Origin: Defluviitalea raffinosedens
GTDB lineage: Bacteria; Bacillota; Clostridia; Lachnospirales; Defluviitaleaceae
Assembly (NCBI RefSeq): GCF_016908775.1
Contig: NZ_JAFBEP010000019.1
Coordinates: 1 to 64,000, forward strand
Reading direction: 5' to 3'
DNA: 64,000 nucleotides
A program made the position numbers and the translations under genes. The notes under the pieces are model-generated. The model had not been told where the DNA came from. It ran no database searches and saw nothing but the letters and a program-made list of their open reading frames with translations. Positions 45,302-54,160 of the stretch are shown one piece after another. Each line of letters opens with the position of its first letter. Position 1 is the first letter of the stretch.

Positions 45302-46249
45302 TTAATTGCTTCTGAGTCTTGGATCAATCCATTGGTAAATCAGGTCGACCAGGAAATTAATTATGATGACTACCGATACAATATAAAGAATAATTGCCTG
45401 AACAACAGCATAATCTCTGTTTGCAATGGATGCGACGAGCAATCTGCCCAACCCAGGCAGGTTGAATACCTGTTCCACAAGAATAGTTCCTGCCAGAATA
45501 TCGGCAAGTACCATGGCTAAAAACGTTATTACCGGAATTAGTGCATTCTTTAATACATGTTGAAAAAGGATTCTTATGTTAGTCATACCCTTGCTTTTTG
45601 CTGTTCTTACATAATCAAGCTGCATTTCTTTTAATAAAGCACTTTTTAAGAATTTAACCATCATGGCGATTTTAGGAATGGCTATTGCAATGGCCGGAAA
45701 GATCATGAACCGTAAGAAGTTTCCAAAATTCTCATCCAAAGGGGTATAATTTCCCGGAGTAAACCATTTTAAAAGGATGCCAAAGACCAGTGTAAGGATC
45801 ATGGCCAAAAAAAAGGAAGGTACGGACATAAAAACCTGAGTCACCAGTGTAATAAAAGAATCCAGGATACTATCCTTTTTTCTGGCAGATAAGATGCCAA
45901 GGGGGATGGAAACAACCACAATAAGGAGAAAAGATAATCCCGCCAGCCAGAGCGTAACGGTTAACCGATCCTTTATTAAAGTACTGACTTTTATCTGCAT
46001 CTGGTATTGGGATGAGTAGCCAAAGTCACCTTTTAATGCACCCTTTAACCAATTGATGTAACGGGTGGGGAGGCTATCATTTAGCCCGAAGTGTTCCCGG
46101 TATGCTTTAAGCTGTTCTTCTGTAGCATCCATGCCAAGGGCATTTAGAGCACTGTCCCCCGGGATGATCTGAAAAGCAGTGAAGGTCAGAACAGAAGCCA
46201 AAAAGAGGGACAGGATGAGTGTGATGCATTTTTTTACGGTATATTTCAT
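45302..46249 (-). CDS. Peptide/nickel ABC transporter permease (DppB/NikB type)
   Basis: 315 aa from ATG 46249, eight bases after GGAGGTGA. The N-terminal helix is followed by the family's LGMDATEEQLKAYREHFGLN segment, then six helices and the coupling loop YVRTAKSKGMTNIRILFQHV with the EQVFNLPGLGRLL block. Pairs with DppC-type permease downstream across a 23-base gap. Confidence 0.92.
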   Translation of the reverse strand: MKYTVKKCITLILSLFLASVLTFTAFQIIPGDSALNALGMDATEEQLKAYREHFGLNDSLPTRYINWLKGALKGDFGYSSQYQMQIKVSTLIKDRLTVTLWLAGLSFLLIVVVSIPLGILSARKKDSILDSFITLVTQVFMSVPSFFLAMILTLVFGILLKWFTPGNYTPLDENFGNFLRFMIFPAIAIAIPKIAMMVKFLKSALLKEMQLDYVRTAKSKGMTNIRILFQHVLKNALIPVITFLAMVLADILAGTILVEQVFNLPGLGRLLVASIANRDYAVVQAIILYIVSVVIIINFLVDLIYQWIDPRLRSN

Positions 46250-46312
46250 CTGAACCTTCACCTCCTGAAAACATAAAATGGATTCATAGTGCATGCAGAA
46301 TGTTTTAGTTGA

Positions 46313-47920
46313 TTAATTGGATTGAGATCCTTTTTTGTAATAAACCAGTGACATGTCCTGAACATAAATGGGATAATAAGTATACCCACCTAGTTTGTCA
46401 CTTATTGCAGTCATCTGATAGGGATCCTGAATAAATACGGCAACAGCATCGTTGGTAAGCATAGATTCCATTTTCTTGTATAATTGTATCTTCTTTTCTT
46501 CATTTGTTTCTGTTTCACCCTGTTTATAAAGGGCATCAAATTCTGGGTTAGTATAGTTCATAAAATTGTTTGCTGCGTCCGAACGGAACCGATCTAAAGC
46601 CTTTCTGGGCGCCAGTTCTGCTGCCAGTCCTACGAGGGTTGTCTCATAGTTGCGGCCTTTATAGACGTCAGATTTCCAGCTGGACCATTCCATCAGCTGG
46701 ATTTGAGCTGTGATACCAACCTGTTTTAACTGTTCTGCAATCACCTGGGCAGTATCAATATGATACTGATAATTGGAAGGAACGATAATCGTAAACTGAA
46801 AACCGTTCGGATATCCTGCTTCTTTTAGTAATTCCTTAGCCTTTTGGGGGTCATAGGGATAAACATTTACAAGGCTTTCGTCATAATACTTTTTAAATTC
46901 CGGGTACATATTGGTACCAATGACATTGCCTCGTCCTCCGGCAACCATATCAATGACAGCCTGCCTATCCACTGCGTAGCATAGGGCTTGTCTTACCAGT
47001 TTATTATCAAATGGTTTAATCTTATTATTAATAAATAGTCCCTGAATCAGATTCATGGGACCCGATTCCAGATGATAGCCTTCTGGAAGCTGAGAAGCCT
47101 GGGCGTCAGTAATGTATGGCAGAATGTCTATGGTTCCTGCCTGAAGCTCCATGAATGCAGCATCTGTATTGGAGGATATTTTGAAAGTAACCTGGTCAAG
47201 ATAGGGCAATTCTTTTTTGTAGTATTCTGTGTTCTTTTCTAAGATTATGCTCTGTAATGGTGTATAGGATACAAACCTAAAGGGACCTGTACCGATAGGG
47301 TGTGTATTCAATGCATCATAATCCTTTGGTACAATAGCACAGGTTAAGTATGGAAGCAGTTCGGTATCGACCTGCTTTAGGCGAACTTCGATTGTCTTTT
47401 CACTGGTTGCAATCACATCAGAAATAACAGAAAGCGCCGATTCTGCTAAAACCGTTGGATCTTTTGGTTCAAGCATACCGGCGCTTCTTTTTATGGAATA
47501 TACAACATCATCAGCTGTAACAGGGCTGCCATCATGAAATTTTACACCTTCCCGTAAGGTAAAGGTATAAACCATTCCATCATTTGAAATCTGATAGCTT
47601 TCCGCCACAGCCGGAATTAAGTTTCCGTTGGAATCAAACTTCACCAAGCCTTCAAAAATGTTGAATAAAACCTCTTTGGTTCCTGCCGATAATGCTTTGT
47701 GCGGGTCAAGACCATCCAAATCCTGAGTTATTCCTATTGTGATTGAACCTCCATAGGTAGACTCCCATTGAGTAGCCTCCACAGGTTCAGCAAAAGACGA
47801 ATCTTCATTCGCGGGAGTTTTGCTCTTATCTGTATTTTCCTTGTTGCCACTACATCCGTAGAGTGCAACAGTAAATACAATGATAAGAAGCAGAGCTTTA
47901 GTTAGTTTTGATTTCAGCAT
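46313..47920 (-). CDS. Peptide/nickel ABC transporter substrate-binding lipoprotein (SBP family 5)
   Basis: 535 aa from ATG 47920 (GAGGAG seven bases upstream). Lipoprotein signal peptide LTKALLLIIVFTVALYGC with the lipobox LYGC (Cys ~22), then a Ser/Asn-rich linker. The mature protein shows family 5 landmarks: the LDPHKALSAGTKEVLFNIFE block near 75, YTFTLREGVKFHDGSPVTAD near 125 and VRQALCYAVDRQAVIDMVAG near 305. Anchored to the outer face of the membrane, it delivers peptides, or possibly nickel chelates, to the permeases. A nickel role would suit a cell with CO dehydrogenase, but the sequence does not decide this. Confidence 0.92.
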   Translation of the reverse strand: MLKSKLTKALLLIIVFTVALYGCSGNKENTDKSKTPANEDSSFAEPVEATQWESTYGGSITIGITQDLDGLDPHKALSAGTKEVLFNIFEGLVKFDSNGNLIPAVAESYQISNDGMVYTFTLREGVKFHDGSPVTADDVVYSIKRSAGMLEPKDPTVLAESALSVISDVIATSEKTIEVRLKQVDTELLPYLTCAIVPKDYDALNTHPIGTGPFRFVSYTPLQSIILEKNTEYYKKELPYLDQVTFKISSNTDAAFMELQAGTIDILPYITDAQASQLPEGYHLESGPMNLIQGLFINNKIKPFDNKLVRQALCYAVDRQAVIDMVAGGRGNVIGTNMYPEFKKYYDESLVNVYPYDPQKAKELLKEAGYPNGFQFTIIVPSNYQYHIDTAQVIAEQLKQVGITAQIQLMEWSSWKSDVYKGRNYETTLVGLAAELAPRKALDRFRSDAANNFMNYTNPEFDALYKQGETETNEEKKIQLYKKMESMLTNDAVAVFIQDPYQMTAISDKLGGYTYYPIYVQDMSLVYYKKGSQSN

Positions 47921-47970
47921 AAACTCACTCCTCACTTTTGATTCTCTTTCATTATTAAGTTGTAAATAAA

Positions 47971-47999
47971 ATTATAAAATATTTTGTTAATATTTGCAA
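47971..47999 (-). promoter_or_regulatory. Promoter of the peptide/nickel transporter operon
   Basis: On the minus strand TTGCAA (47994-47999), 17 bases, TATAAT (47971-47976). The rest of the 340-bp divergent region is AT-rich. A plus-strand extended -10, TTGTATAAT ending at 48124, may serve the gene at 48259. Confidence 0.7.
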
Positions 48000-48258
48000 G
48001 AAAAAAATAACATTTATAGGTGTAAAACAAAATTATTTTAAAAAATACCGATTCAGGATGAAGCATCCGGATTGACGTTCTACCTTTTAAGTGGCTGTTA
48101 TGTTATAGAAAAGTATTGTATAATGATTACTATATGAATCATTGTAGCTGTTTGAATGATCACTAAATTTTACCTAATGTTGAAGTTAAAAATATTATCA
48201 ATGGCCATTTAATGTTTTATACAGTTAACTAATATCATCTATTTAAGGAGGTAAAGGT

Positions 48259-48933
48259 ATGAAAGTGATTATGATTAATGGCAGTCCGAACGCTAATGGA
48301 TGTACTTTTACTGCTCTTAGTATTCTCAAAGAACAACTGGCTTTAAATCGAGTAGACTCTGAGATATTCCAGATTGGGAAAAAGCCAGTCAGAGGATGTA
48401 TCGACTGCAGAGTATGTAAACAACCCGATACATATGGCAAATGTGCCTTTAATGATGATCTGGTCAATAAAGTAGCAGAAAGTTTAGCTCAAGCTGACGG
48501 ACTTATTATAGGCTCACCGGTGCATTATGCTTCTGCAAGTGGTGCTGTGACATCATTTTGTGACAGATTGTTTTTTAGCACAGATTCTAAAGTGAAAAGG
48601 CTGAAGTTTGGCGCAGCTATTGTATGTTGCAGGCGTTCCGGAAATACTACTGCTTTAGATCAGCTCAATAAATACTTTACAATTTCACAAATGCCTGTTG
48701 TGTCTTCGAGTTATTGGAATGGTATTTATGCAACGACTCCTGAAGATGTTTACAAAGATGTTGAAGGAGTTCTTACTTTGAAGAACCTTGCCAATAACAT
48801 GGCTTATTTAATTAAATGTAAATACGCAGGCAATGTTGAACCTCCAGTGGATGAGCTTGCAAATTTCACACGAAATTTAAAACCAGAGGAAATAGAACGT
48901 TTCATGCGAGGGCGAAAACTTAACAGAGATTAA
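48259..48933 (+). CDS. Flavodoxin-fold NAD(P)H-dependent FMN oxidoreductase
   Basis: 224 aa; AAGGAGG before ATG 48259. Flavodoxin-like start KVIMINGSPNANGCTFTALS, a Cys motif RGCIDCRVCKQPDTYGKCAF typical of iron-sulphur flavoprotein/FMN reductases in anaerobes, and the FMN loop ADGLIIGSPVHYASASGAVT near 85-105. Likely an electron-transfer or quinone/azo/nitro reductase using FMN. It is an intact relative of the broken gene at 5595. The next gene (MBL-fold) lies 44 bases downstream and may be co-transcribed. Confidence 0.88.
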   Translation: MKVIMINGSPNANGCTFTALSILKEQLALNRVDSEIFQIGKKPVRGCIDCRVCKQPDTYGKCAFNDDLVNKVAESLAQADGLIIGSPVHYASASGAVTSFCDRLFFSTDSKVKRLKFGAAIVCCRRSGNTTALDQLNKYFTISQMPVVSSSYWNGIYATTPEDVYKDVEGVLTLKNLANNMAYLIKCKYAGNVEPPVDELANFTRNLKPEEIERFMRGRKLNRD

Positions 48934-48977
48934 GGATTAAATAGTTATGTGAGAATTTTCTGTTTGGAGTGATGCAA

Positions 48978-49679
48978 ATGGCTGATGTTATTCAGATAAA
49001 TGATATGACCTGGAGGATTGAAGATGGCGGTGTTCGCTTCTTTTTGCTTGCTGGAAAAGAAAAAGCGTTGCTTATTGACAGTGGCATGAATACACCGAAT
49101 GCAAAAGAAATTGGGGAGAGTACCACAAAGTTGCCTATCATGCTTCTCAATACACATGCCGACCCGGATCATATTTCGGGGAACGGTAGCTTTGAATCTT
49201 TTTATATGTCTCCTGATGAAGATGAGAATTACAGGGCACATGGAGGAACAGGTTCTATTTTGCCTGTAAAAGATAATGAAATCATCGATCTTGGGAACAG
49301 AACTTTAAAGATCATTACAATTCCTGGACATACACCTGGCAGTATAGCGGTACTGGATATAAATAACAGAGTACTCATTGGAGGAGATAGTATTCAGGAT
49401 GGAAATATTTTCATGTTTAAAGAACGCAGAAACATGGCGAGGTATATTGAGAGCCTGAAGAAGTTGTTGCTGTATAGAGATGAGTTTGACGCTATATATC
49501 CATCCCATGGTTCGTTTCCGGTTGGTCCGGAATTAATAACAAAGCTGATTGAAGGTGCTGAGCAGACTATTGCTGGAAGAGCAGAAGGAAAAATAGTAGA
49601 TGTATTTGGTACAACGGTTATGCTGTATAAATTTCCTTATGCCGGATTCTTGTGTGATCTTCCGGAAAATATGAAGTGA
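48978..49679 (+). CDS. MBL-fold metallo-hydrolase with an altered zinc motif
   Basis: 233 aa; ATG 48978 chosen for TTGGAG eight bases upstream. Metallo-beta-lactamase fold: KALLIDSGMN near 33, the metal motif LLNTHADPDHISG near 63, TIPGHTPGSIAVLD near 118, GGDSIQDGN near 140 and the late His in YPSHGSFP near 177. The canonical HxHxDH is here HADPDH, so the second His is Asp, as in some lineages of the fold; one metal site may be altered. Substrate unknown. Confidence 0.85.
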   Translation: MADVIQINDMTWRIEDGGVRFFLLAGKEKALLIDSGMNTPNAKEIGESTTKLPIMLLNTHADPDHISGNGSFESFYMSPDEDENYRAHGGTGSILPVKDNEIIDLGNRTLKIITIPGHTPGSIAVLDINNRVLIGGDSIQDGNIFMFKERRNMARYIESLKKLLLYRDEFDAIYPSHGSFPVGPELITKLIEGAEQTIAGRAEGKIVDVFGTTVMLYKFPYAGFLCDLPENMK

Positions 49680-49707
49680 GCTAAATGAATTGACAATTTT
49701 ATAAATG

Positions 49708-49740
49708 AAAGTCCTGTTTTAAAAAGCAGGACTTTTAATA
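49708..49740 (+). terminator. Intrinsic terminator
   Basis: AAAGTCCTG (49708-49716) pairs with CAGGACTTT (49727-49735), then TTAATATT. Closes the reductase/MBL unit. Confidence 0.75.
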
Positions 49741-49845
49741 TTGCCTAATTGGGTTGGATTATTTTTTATATTTTTGTTGAGAGAAATTAAAATTACAGTG
49801 CGTAGTAATAAGTGAAAGACCAATTTGACACAGGAGGTGATGAAA

Positions 49846-50391
49846 TTGGAATATTCACAAAGTGCACTTGTGAAAGCAATTAAAGAAAAAGACGTATCCG
49901 CTTATAGCTATATGATTGAAAAATATACAAAAACCATTTATTGCTTAGCCTATCATATCTTGTCACCATCTATGGGTAAGGAAGATATTGAAGAATGTGT
50001 GGCTGATGTATTTTATGATGCATGGGTTAAAATCGGCCAATTTGATGAAGAACGAGGAAGTTTCAGAACTTGGCTTTTGACTTTAACAAAGTATAAAGCA
50101 CTTACATACAGGCGCAAAAAGCCATTTCTAAACAGTATTGCCCTGGAAGATGTGAAAGATGAGGCGAGCTACAGCATTGAAAATCAATTCTTATTAAGGC
50201 AGGATCAGGAGAAGGTTATTGAAATCATTAATTCTTTTAATCCAGTTGATAAGGAATTGTTTTTCAGGAGATATTTTTTTGGCGAGAAAATAAGCGATTT
50301 AGCCAAATCATTTAATCTATCCAGATCAGCTATAGATAACAGGCTTTTAAGGGGTAGAAAAATAATTAAGGAGGCGTTAGGGTATGAATGA
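49846..50391 (+). CDS. ECF-type RNA polymerase sigma factor
   Basis: 181 aa if started at TTG 49846, eight bases after AGGAGG; ATG 49840 lies too close to that site and the TTG at 49825 has none. Region 2 at ~12-85 (ALVKAIKEKDVSAYSYMIEK, DIEECVADVFYDAWVKIGQF, GSFRTWLLTLTKYKAL) and region 4 at ~125-178 (FNPVDKELFFRRYFFGEKIS, then DLAKSFNLSRSAIDNRLLRG). The next gene overlaps by 8 bases and encodes a membrane-anchored anti-sigma-like protein. Confidence 0.88.
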   Translation: MEYSQSALVKAIKEKDVSAYSYMIEKYTKTIYCLAYHILSPSMGKEDIEECVADVFYDAWVKIGQFDEERGSFRTWLLTLTKYKALTYRRKKPFLNSIALEDVKDEASYSIENQFLLRQDQEKVIEIINSFNPVDKELFFRRYFFGEKISDLAKSFNLSRSAIDNRLLRGRKIIKEALGYE

Positions 50392-51730
50392 AGAGAAACT
50401 CATGAACCTGCTCAATAGTTTAGACGATGATCTGGTAGAAAAAGAAATCGACAAATTATTGGAAGGAGTAGAGATAGATATGGAAAGTATAAATAAAAAA
50501 GCTCATGATAAACTAAATTCTGAGTCTAAAAAGATAAGAAGGAGAAAGAAAGGCTTATATGTGGCAGCAGCTTGTCTGGCAGCAGTCAGTGTTTCAAGTT
50601 TATATGCCAAAGATATTTCAAAGGCTGTTTTATCATTTTTAGGCAAAACACCTGTATATGATACTATTGTGAATGGAGAGGCTTATTATCTGAAAGACAG
50701 CCGAAAACTGGATGAACACTTTATTATAGATAGCTTTATGGTGTCAAAAGGAAAGCTGGAAATGGAATTGGTTACAGATTTACCTTTTGAGGAACTGGGA
50801 GACATTTATATAATTCCTAAAGATAATCCGGACATAGTTTATTTCCCTGCGGGTTATTCTGTTGACGAGAACAACAAGTATTTCTTAAGCTTTGCCAATA
50901 AAACAGAAGAAAATTATCATATTGAGCCTTTTAAAGAATTTAAGTTTGAAATTGCAGGAAATACCTATGAAGTTTCATTGGATACAGCAGCAAGCTTTGA
51001 TTCAGAGAGCGAAATTTATGCAGCTGATGAAACAGACAACAATGATTTAGGAGTGAACATGGGTGCTAAGTTTGTTGAAAAAGATGGAAAACGCATGTTG
51101 CAAATCATTACTGCATTTGAGGATAGTAAATTGCAATTAGATAAGCTTGGTAAACCTAAAAATACAGATGTTTCTTCGGAGTATGAGAATTTAGAGAAAG
51201 GTGGCATAAGAAGTTCTTCGACAGGTGTAGATACAGAGACACTTTATGTGCAAGATCAATCTGGAAAGCGTTACTCATTGGATATTCCAAAAGATGCGAA
51301 AGGTCGCCCGGTAACTCTATTTGAAACAAAAGCACCAAAAGATGCAGAACTTACCCTTAAAGTGCCAGCTATCGTTGCTTCAAATCCTGCTGTACAAGAG
51401 CAGTTAAAATTAGCTGTTCCAGAAGAAGGAGAAATATCTATAGATCAAGAAATTGATTTTGGAATCCAAAAAGTTAAAGCTAAAAGTATCAAAAGATTGT
51501 CTTCAACATCAGCAAGTATTGAATTTGAATTAGATACGCTCTCAAATGATAAGGTGCATGTAAGATCATTTGGTTTTTACAGCAGTGATATTAAAAAAGC
51601 AGAAGGCAAATTCGACGCAAGTAAAGCCGTCATAACTTTAGAATTTAAAGAAGGAACTGATGCAGTCAACCTTTTAATAGACTATCCAGAGTTTGTAATT
51701 GATGGAGATTGGGCGATCAACATGTATTAA
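50384..51730 (+). CDS. Anti-sigma-like single-pass membrane protein (DUF4179-like)
   Basis: 448 aa. An acidic ~50-residue cytoplasmic head (LMNLLNSLDDDLVEKEIDKL), basic stretch SKKIRRRKKG, one membrane helix at ~57-75 (LYVAAACLAAVSVSSLYA) and a large extracytoplasmic beta-rich domain to the end. Its first 8 bases overlap the ECF sigma gene. This matches sigma/anti-sigma pairs of the DUF4179 kind and parallels 17276-18998. The signal sensed outside is unknown. Confidence 0.75.
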   Translation: MNEEKLMNLLNSLDDDLVEKEIDKLLEGVEIDMESINKKAHDKLNSESKKIRRRKKGLYVAAACLAAVSVSSLYAKDISKAVLSFLGKTPVYDTIVNGEAYYLKDSRKLDEHFIIDSFMVSKGKLEMELVTDLPFEELGDIYIIPKDNPDIVYFPAGYSVDENNKYFLSFANKTEENYHIEPFKEFKFEIAGNTYEVSLDTAASFDSESEIYAADETDNNDLGVNMGAKFVEKDGKRMLQIITAFEDSKLQLDKLGKPKNTDVSSEYENLEKGGIRSSSTGVDTETLYVQDQSGKRYSLDIPKDAKGRPVTLFETKAPKDAELTLKVPAIVASNPAVQEQLKLAVPEEGEISIDQEIDFGIQKVKAKSIKRLSSTSASIEFELDTLSNDKVHVRSFGFYSSDIKKAEGKFDASKAVITLEFKEGTDAVNLLIDYPEFVIDGDWAINMY

Positions 51731-51777
51731 GATAAGCCCTATCTCATTAAACCATCTTATATAGATCCTATTCCCCG

Positions 51778-51822
51778 GCTGCTTGTTGTGATACTCAGGG
51801 TATCACAACAAGCAGCTTTATT
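51778..51822 (+). terminator. Strong intrinsic terminator
   Basis: A 17-bp perfect stem (51778-51794 with 51800-51816, five-base loop), followed by TTTATTATATTTT. Confidence 0.9.
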
Positions 51823-51948
51823 ATATTTTATAATACTTCCTGGATATATGCTGTGTCATTAGTCTATGTATAAAAGTAAAATATTCCAGATGATTAAATA
51901 GAATATGTGATGAAAAAATAATATAAACAGATGAAATCATGAATATGT

Positions 51949-51956
51949 GATATAAT
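51949..51956 (+). promoter_or_regulatory. Extended -10 promoter element
   Basis: TGATATAAT-type extended -10 (TATAAT at 51951-51956) about 50 bases before the flavoprotein gene; no clear -35. Confidence 0.5.
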
Positions 51957-52004
51957 AATGTTAAGAAATGGAGATTTAAATCATTTTTACGGAGGACGAA
52001 GGAT

Positions 52005-53222
52005 ATGAATAATAATTTTTCAGGCAGTTCAAGACAAATATTGATTATCGGAGGTGGAGCCGCAGGACTTTCAGCAGCAAAGGCAGCTAGAGCTCAGGAC
52101 CCGGAGGCTAATATCATTATGTTTGGGGAAGAGAACCTGTTACCATACTATAGGCTCCGTTTATGTGAGTACATTGGCAAGAATGCAGACTATGATGAGC
52201 TTAAAGTCAACAAAGAAGACTGGTTTGAGAAGAACAGAATTCAGGTGGAGACCTCCTCAAAAGTTACAGCAATAGATGTTGAAGGCAAGAAAATCACTGT
52301 TGAAGGCAAAGAATACAGCTATGACAGCTTGGTGCTGGCTACGGGCAGTACACCCATCATGCCTTCTTTTAAAGGGAAAGAACTTTCAGGTGTCCATACC
52401 TTATGGACCTGGGAGGATCTTGTGGGAATCAATAAGAGTCTAAAGGGTGCCAAAAAGGCAGTTGTGATCGGAGGAGGACTGCTTGGACTTGAAGCTGCAC
52501 ACAAAATTTCTGAAATGGGTATTGGAGTATCATTGATAGAGGGTATGCCAAGACTTTTACCTAAGCAACTGGATGAGGAAGGTTCAGAAATATTTAAGGA
52601 TAAAGTGGAGAGCTTAGGTATTAGGGTGCTTTGCGGAAAATGTGTGACAGGTTTTGAAGGGGATCAGAATGGACAGGTTATGCGAGTGCATATGGATGAT
52701 CATACATCCCTTGAAACGGATGCTGTTATTGTAGCGGTTGGCGTTGCGCCTAATACAGAAATATTCCAGGGAACAGGCATAAGTATAGATCGATTCGTGA
52801 ATGTCAATGAGAAAATGGAGACCAGTATTGAAGATATTTATGCGGCAGGGGATGTAGCAAGTGTCAACGGCAGATGGTTCGGGCTCTGGGCAGTAGCTGG
52901 CAAACAGGGACAGGTTGCAGGGACCAATGCTGCAGGAGGAAATGCTGTTTACAAAATAACGGATACACCTTATATACTTGCCACTATGGGAACAAGAGTT
53001 GTTTGCTTAGGTGATACAGGCACTCTTCCCGAAGCAACTTATGAAATAGATCAAAAGATTGATAACGAACACTTTAGCTATTCTAAACTTGTATTTCGTA
53101 ACGGAGCATTTGTTGGATATATCCTTGTTGGTGAACCGGCAAAAGCTTTCAATAAACTTCAGTCTATGATTAACACCAATGCAAGTGTTGAATCTATTAA
53201 TAAAATTTTATATAATAATTGA
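52005..53222 (+). CDS. FAD/NAD(P)H-dependent oxidoreductase, NADH:rubredoxin reductase-like
   Basis: 405 aa; GGAGGACGAAGG before ATG 52005. Two dinucleotide folds: FAD site ILIIGGGAAGLSAAKAARA near residue 12 and NAD site AVVIGGGLLGLEAAHKISE near 148, with the ATGSTP motif near 110 and the FAD-closing IYAAGDVASVNGRWFGLWA near 280. This layout fits NADH:rubredoxin oxidoreductase and the N-terminal part of NAD(P)H nitrite reductases. In anaerobes such enzymes pass electrons from NADH to rubredoxin for oxygen/peroxide detoxification. No rubredoxin gene is in the window, so the acceptor is inferred. Confidence 0.87.
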   Translation: MNNNFSGSSRQILIIGGGAAGLSAAKAARAQDPEANIIMFGEENLLPYYRLRLCEYIGKNADYDELKVNKEDWFEKNRIQVETSSKVTAIDVEGKKITVEGKEYSYDSLVLATGSTPIMPSFKGKELSGVHTLWTWEDLVGINKSLKGAKKAVVIGGGLLGLEAAHKISEMGIGVSLIEGMPRLLPKQLDEEGSEIFKDKVESLGIRVLCGKCVTGFEGDQNGQVMRVHMDDHTSLETDAVIVAVGVAPNTEIFQGTGISIDRFVNVNEKMETSIEDIYAAGDVASVNGRWFGLWAVAGKQGQVAGTNAAGGNAVYKITDTPYILATMGTRVVCLGDTGTLPEATYEIDQKIDNEHFSYSKLVFRNGAFVGYILVGEPAKAFNKLQSMINTNASVESINKILYNN

Positions 53223-53266
53223 AAATGTTTTTAAATTAAGATATTTTTTTAGGGGGAATAGAAAAG

Positions 53267-53696
53267 ATGATGTTTAAGTTTATCTGGCCACTTGCAGATC
53301 ATACTGTCAAATGTGTTTTATCAAATCAGCGCAAAATCAGCACCAGATGAAATGAATCCTTTTGCTTCCTTAACAGTTACTTATGTCATTGGTGCGGTAG
53401 CGTCTTTGATTTTTTATTATGTGTTGAATAAGGAGGCAAACATCATTCATGAATACAGTAAAGTAAACTGGGCGCCATCTGTACTTGGTTTTGCTATTGT
53501 TGGTCTGGAAGTCGGATATATTTATGCTTATAAAGCTGGATGGCCGGTAAGTGTAGCCCAGATTGTTCAGGCATCGGTGCTGGCAGTAATTTTGATTTTC
53601 GTTGGCTACCTGCTTTATCATGAGTCAATAACATGGAATAAAATCGCCGGAATTATTGTTTGCTTAACGGGTCTTGCACTGATCAATATTAATTAA
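53267..53696 (+). pseudogene. Small EamA/DMT-type transporter with an N-terminal frameshift
   Basis: The ribosome site AGGGGG and ATG 53267/53270 open a frame FKFIWPL that ends at a stop after 27 codons. The conserved protein (LQIILSNVFYQISAKSAPDE, then NPFASLTVTYVIGA and three more helices) is in the +1 frame from about 53292 to 53696. Removing one base near 53288-53292 would restore an intact ~142-aa, four-helix EamA protein. Initiation at TTG 53292 is possible but it has no ribosome site and would lack the first helix start. Either a recent null mutation or a sequence error. Confidence 0.7.
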
Positions 53697-53734
53697 GCGA
53701 TCAATTCAATTTTAATCTGATTTGAGTTAGAAAT

Positions 53735-53805
53735 AGGGGCTCCCAGATGTTGGATAGTTTCTTAGGCAGTTTGCCTGAGATAGCAATGTCAGGAAGCCTT
53801 ATTTT
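53735..53805. repeat. Composite two-stem hairpin, copy 2
   Basis: An imperfect outer stem (about 53735-53757 with 53782-53805) encloses a 9-bp inner hairpin TCTTAGGCA/TGCCTGAGA (53759-53780). The right arm AATGTCAGGAAGCCTTATT is nearly the same as in the hairpin at 10577-10645 (AATGTCAGGAAACCCTTATT). It follows the EamA gene and can act as its terminator. Confidence 0.6.
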
Positions 53806-53941
53806 CATTAAGGTTTTTTGTTGAAATTTTCTTCCAAATGTTTATAATATTTTATATTATATTCAGCTGTAATACAGGGCGTGCGGAACAGGTTAATGAA
53901 TTAAAGCTGATTAACAAGTAATAAGTAATGATCACAAAGGG

Positions 53942-54124
53942 GTGCTTCAACTGATGCATCCCTTTTGTCAAAATAAATTCAAATTCAATGGAGTGAGTTA
54001 TTCATTTTTTGCAGATCATCAGGGAAGAACTCTGGAAGATGCTATTAAGTGCTGGAAATACAAGAAATCGTTAAAAGGGCATAATCGATATGAAAAATCG
54101 GATTTCATAGCATTGGAAGTATAA
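53942..54124 (+). pseudogene. C-terminal remnant of a DUF6434/SAP-type protein
   Basis: 60 codons from GTG 53942. The end FFADHQGRTLEDAIKCWKYK followed by KSLKGHNRYEKSDFIALE matches my recollection of the C-terminus of larger (~180-aa) DUF6434-containing cytoplasmic proteins. The N-terminal SAP-like part is missing. Either a truncated leftover or a short functional form; GGGG just before the GTG is the only ribosome signal. Confidence 0.45.
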
Positions 54125-54160
54125 GGTAAGCTAAGAATTTATGTAATAAGGAGTAAACAT

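Noticed and set aside
42803-47920. Dedicated nickel importer feeding CO dehydrogenase
   Set aside because: The family covers peptides and nickel, no nickel-specific residues could be identified, and cooS is 14 kb away; left as peptide/nickel type.
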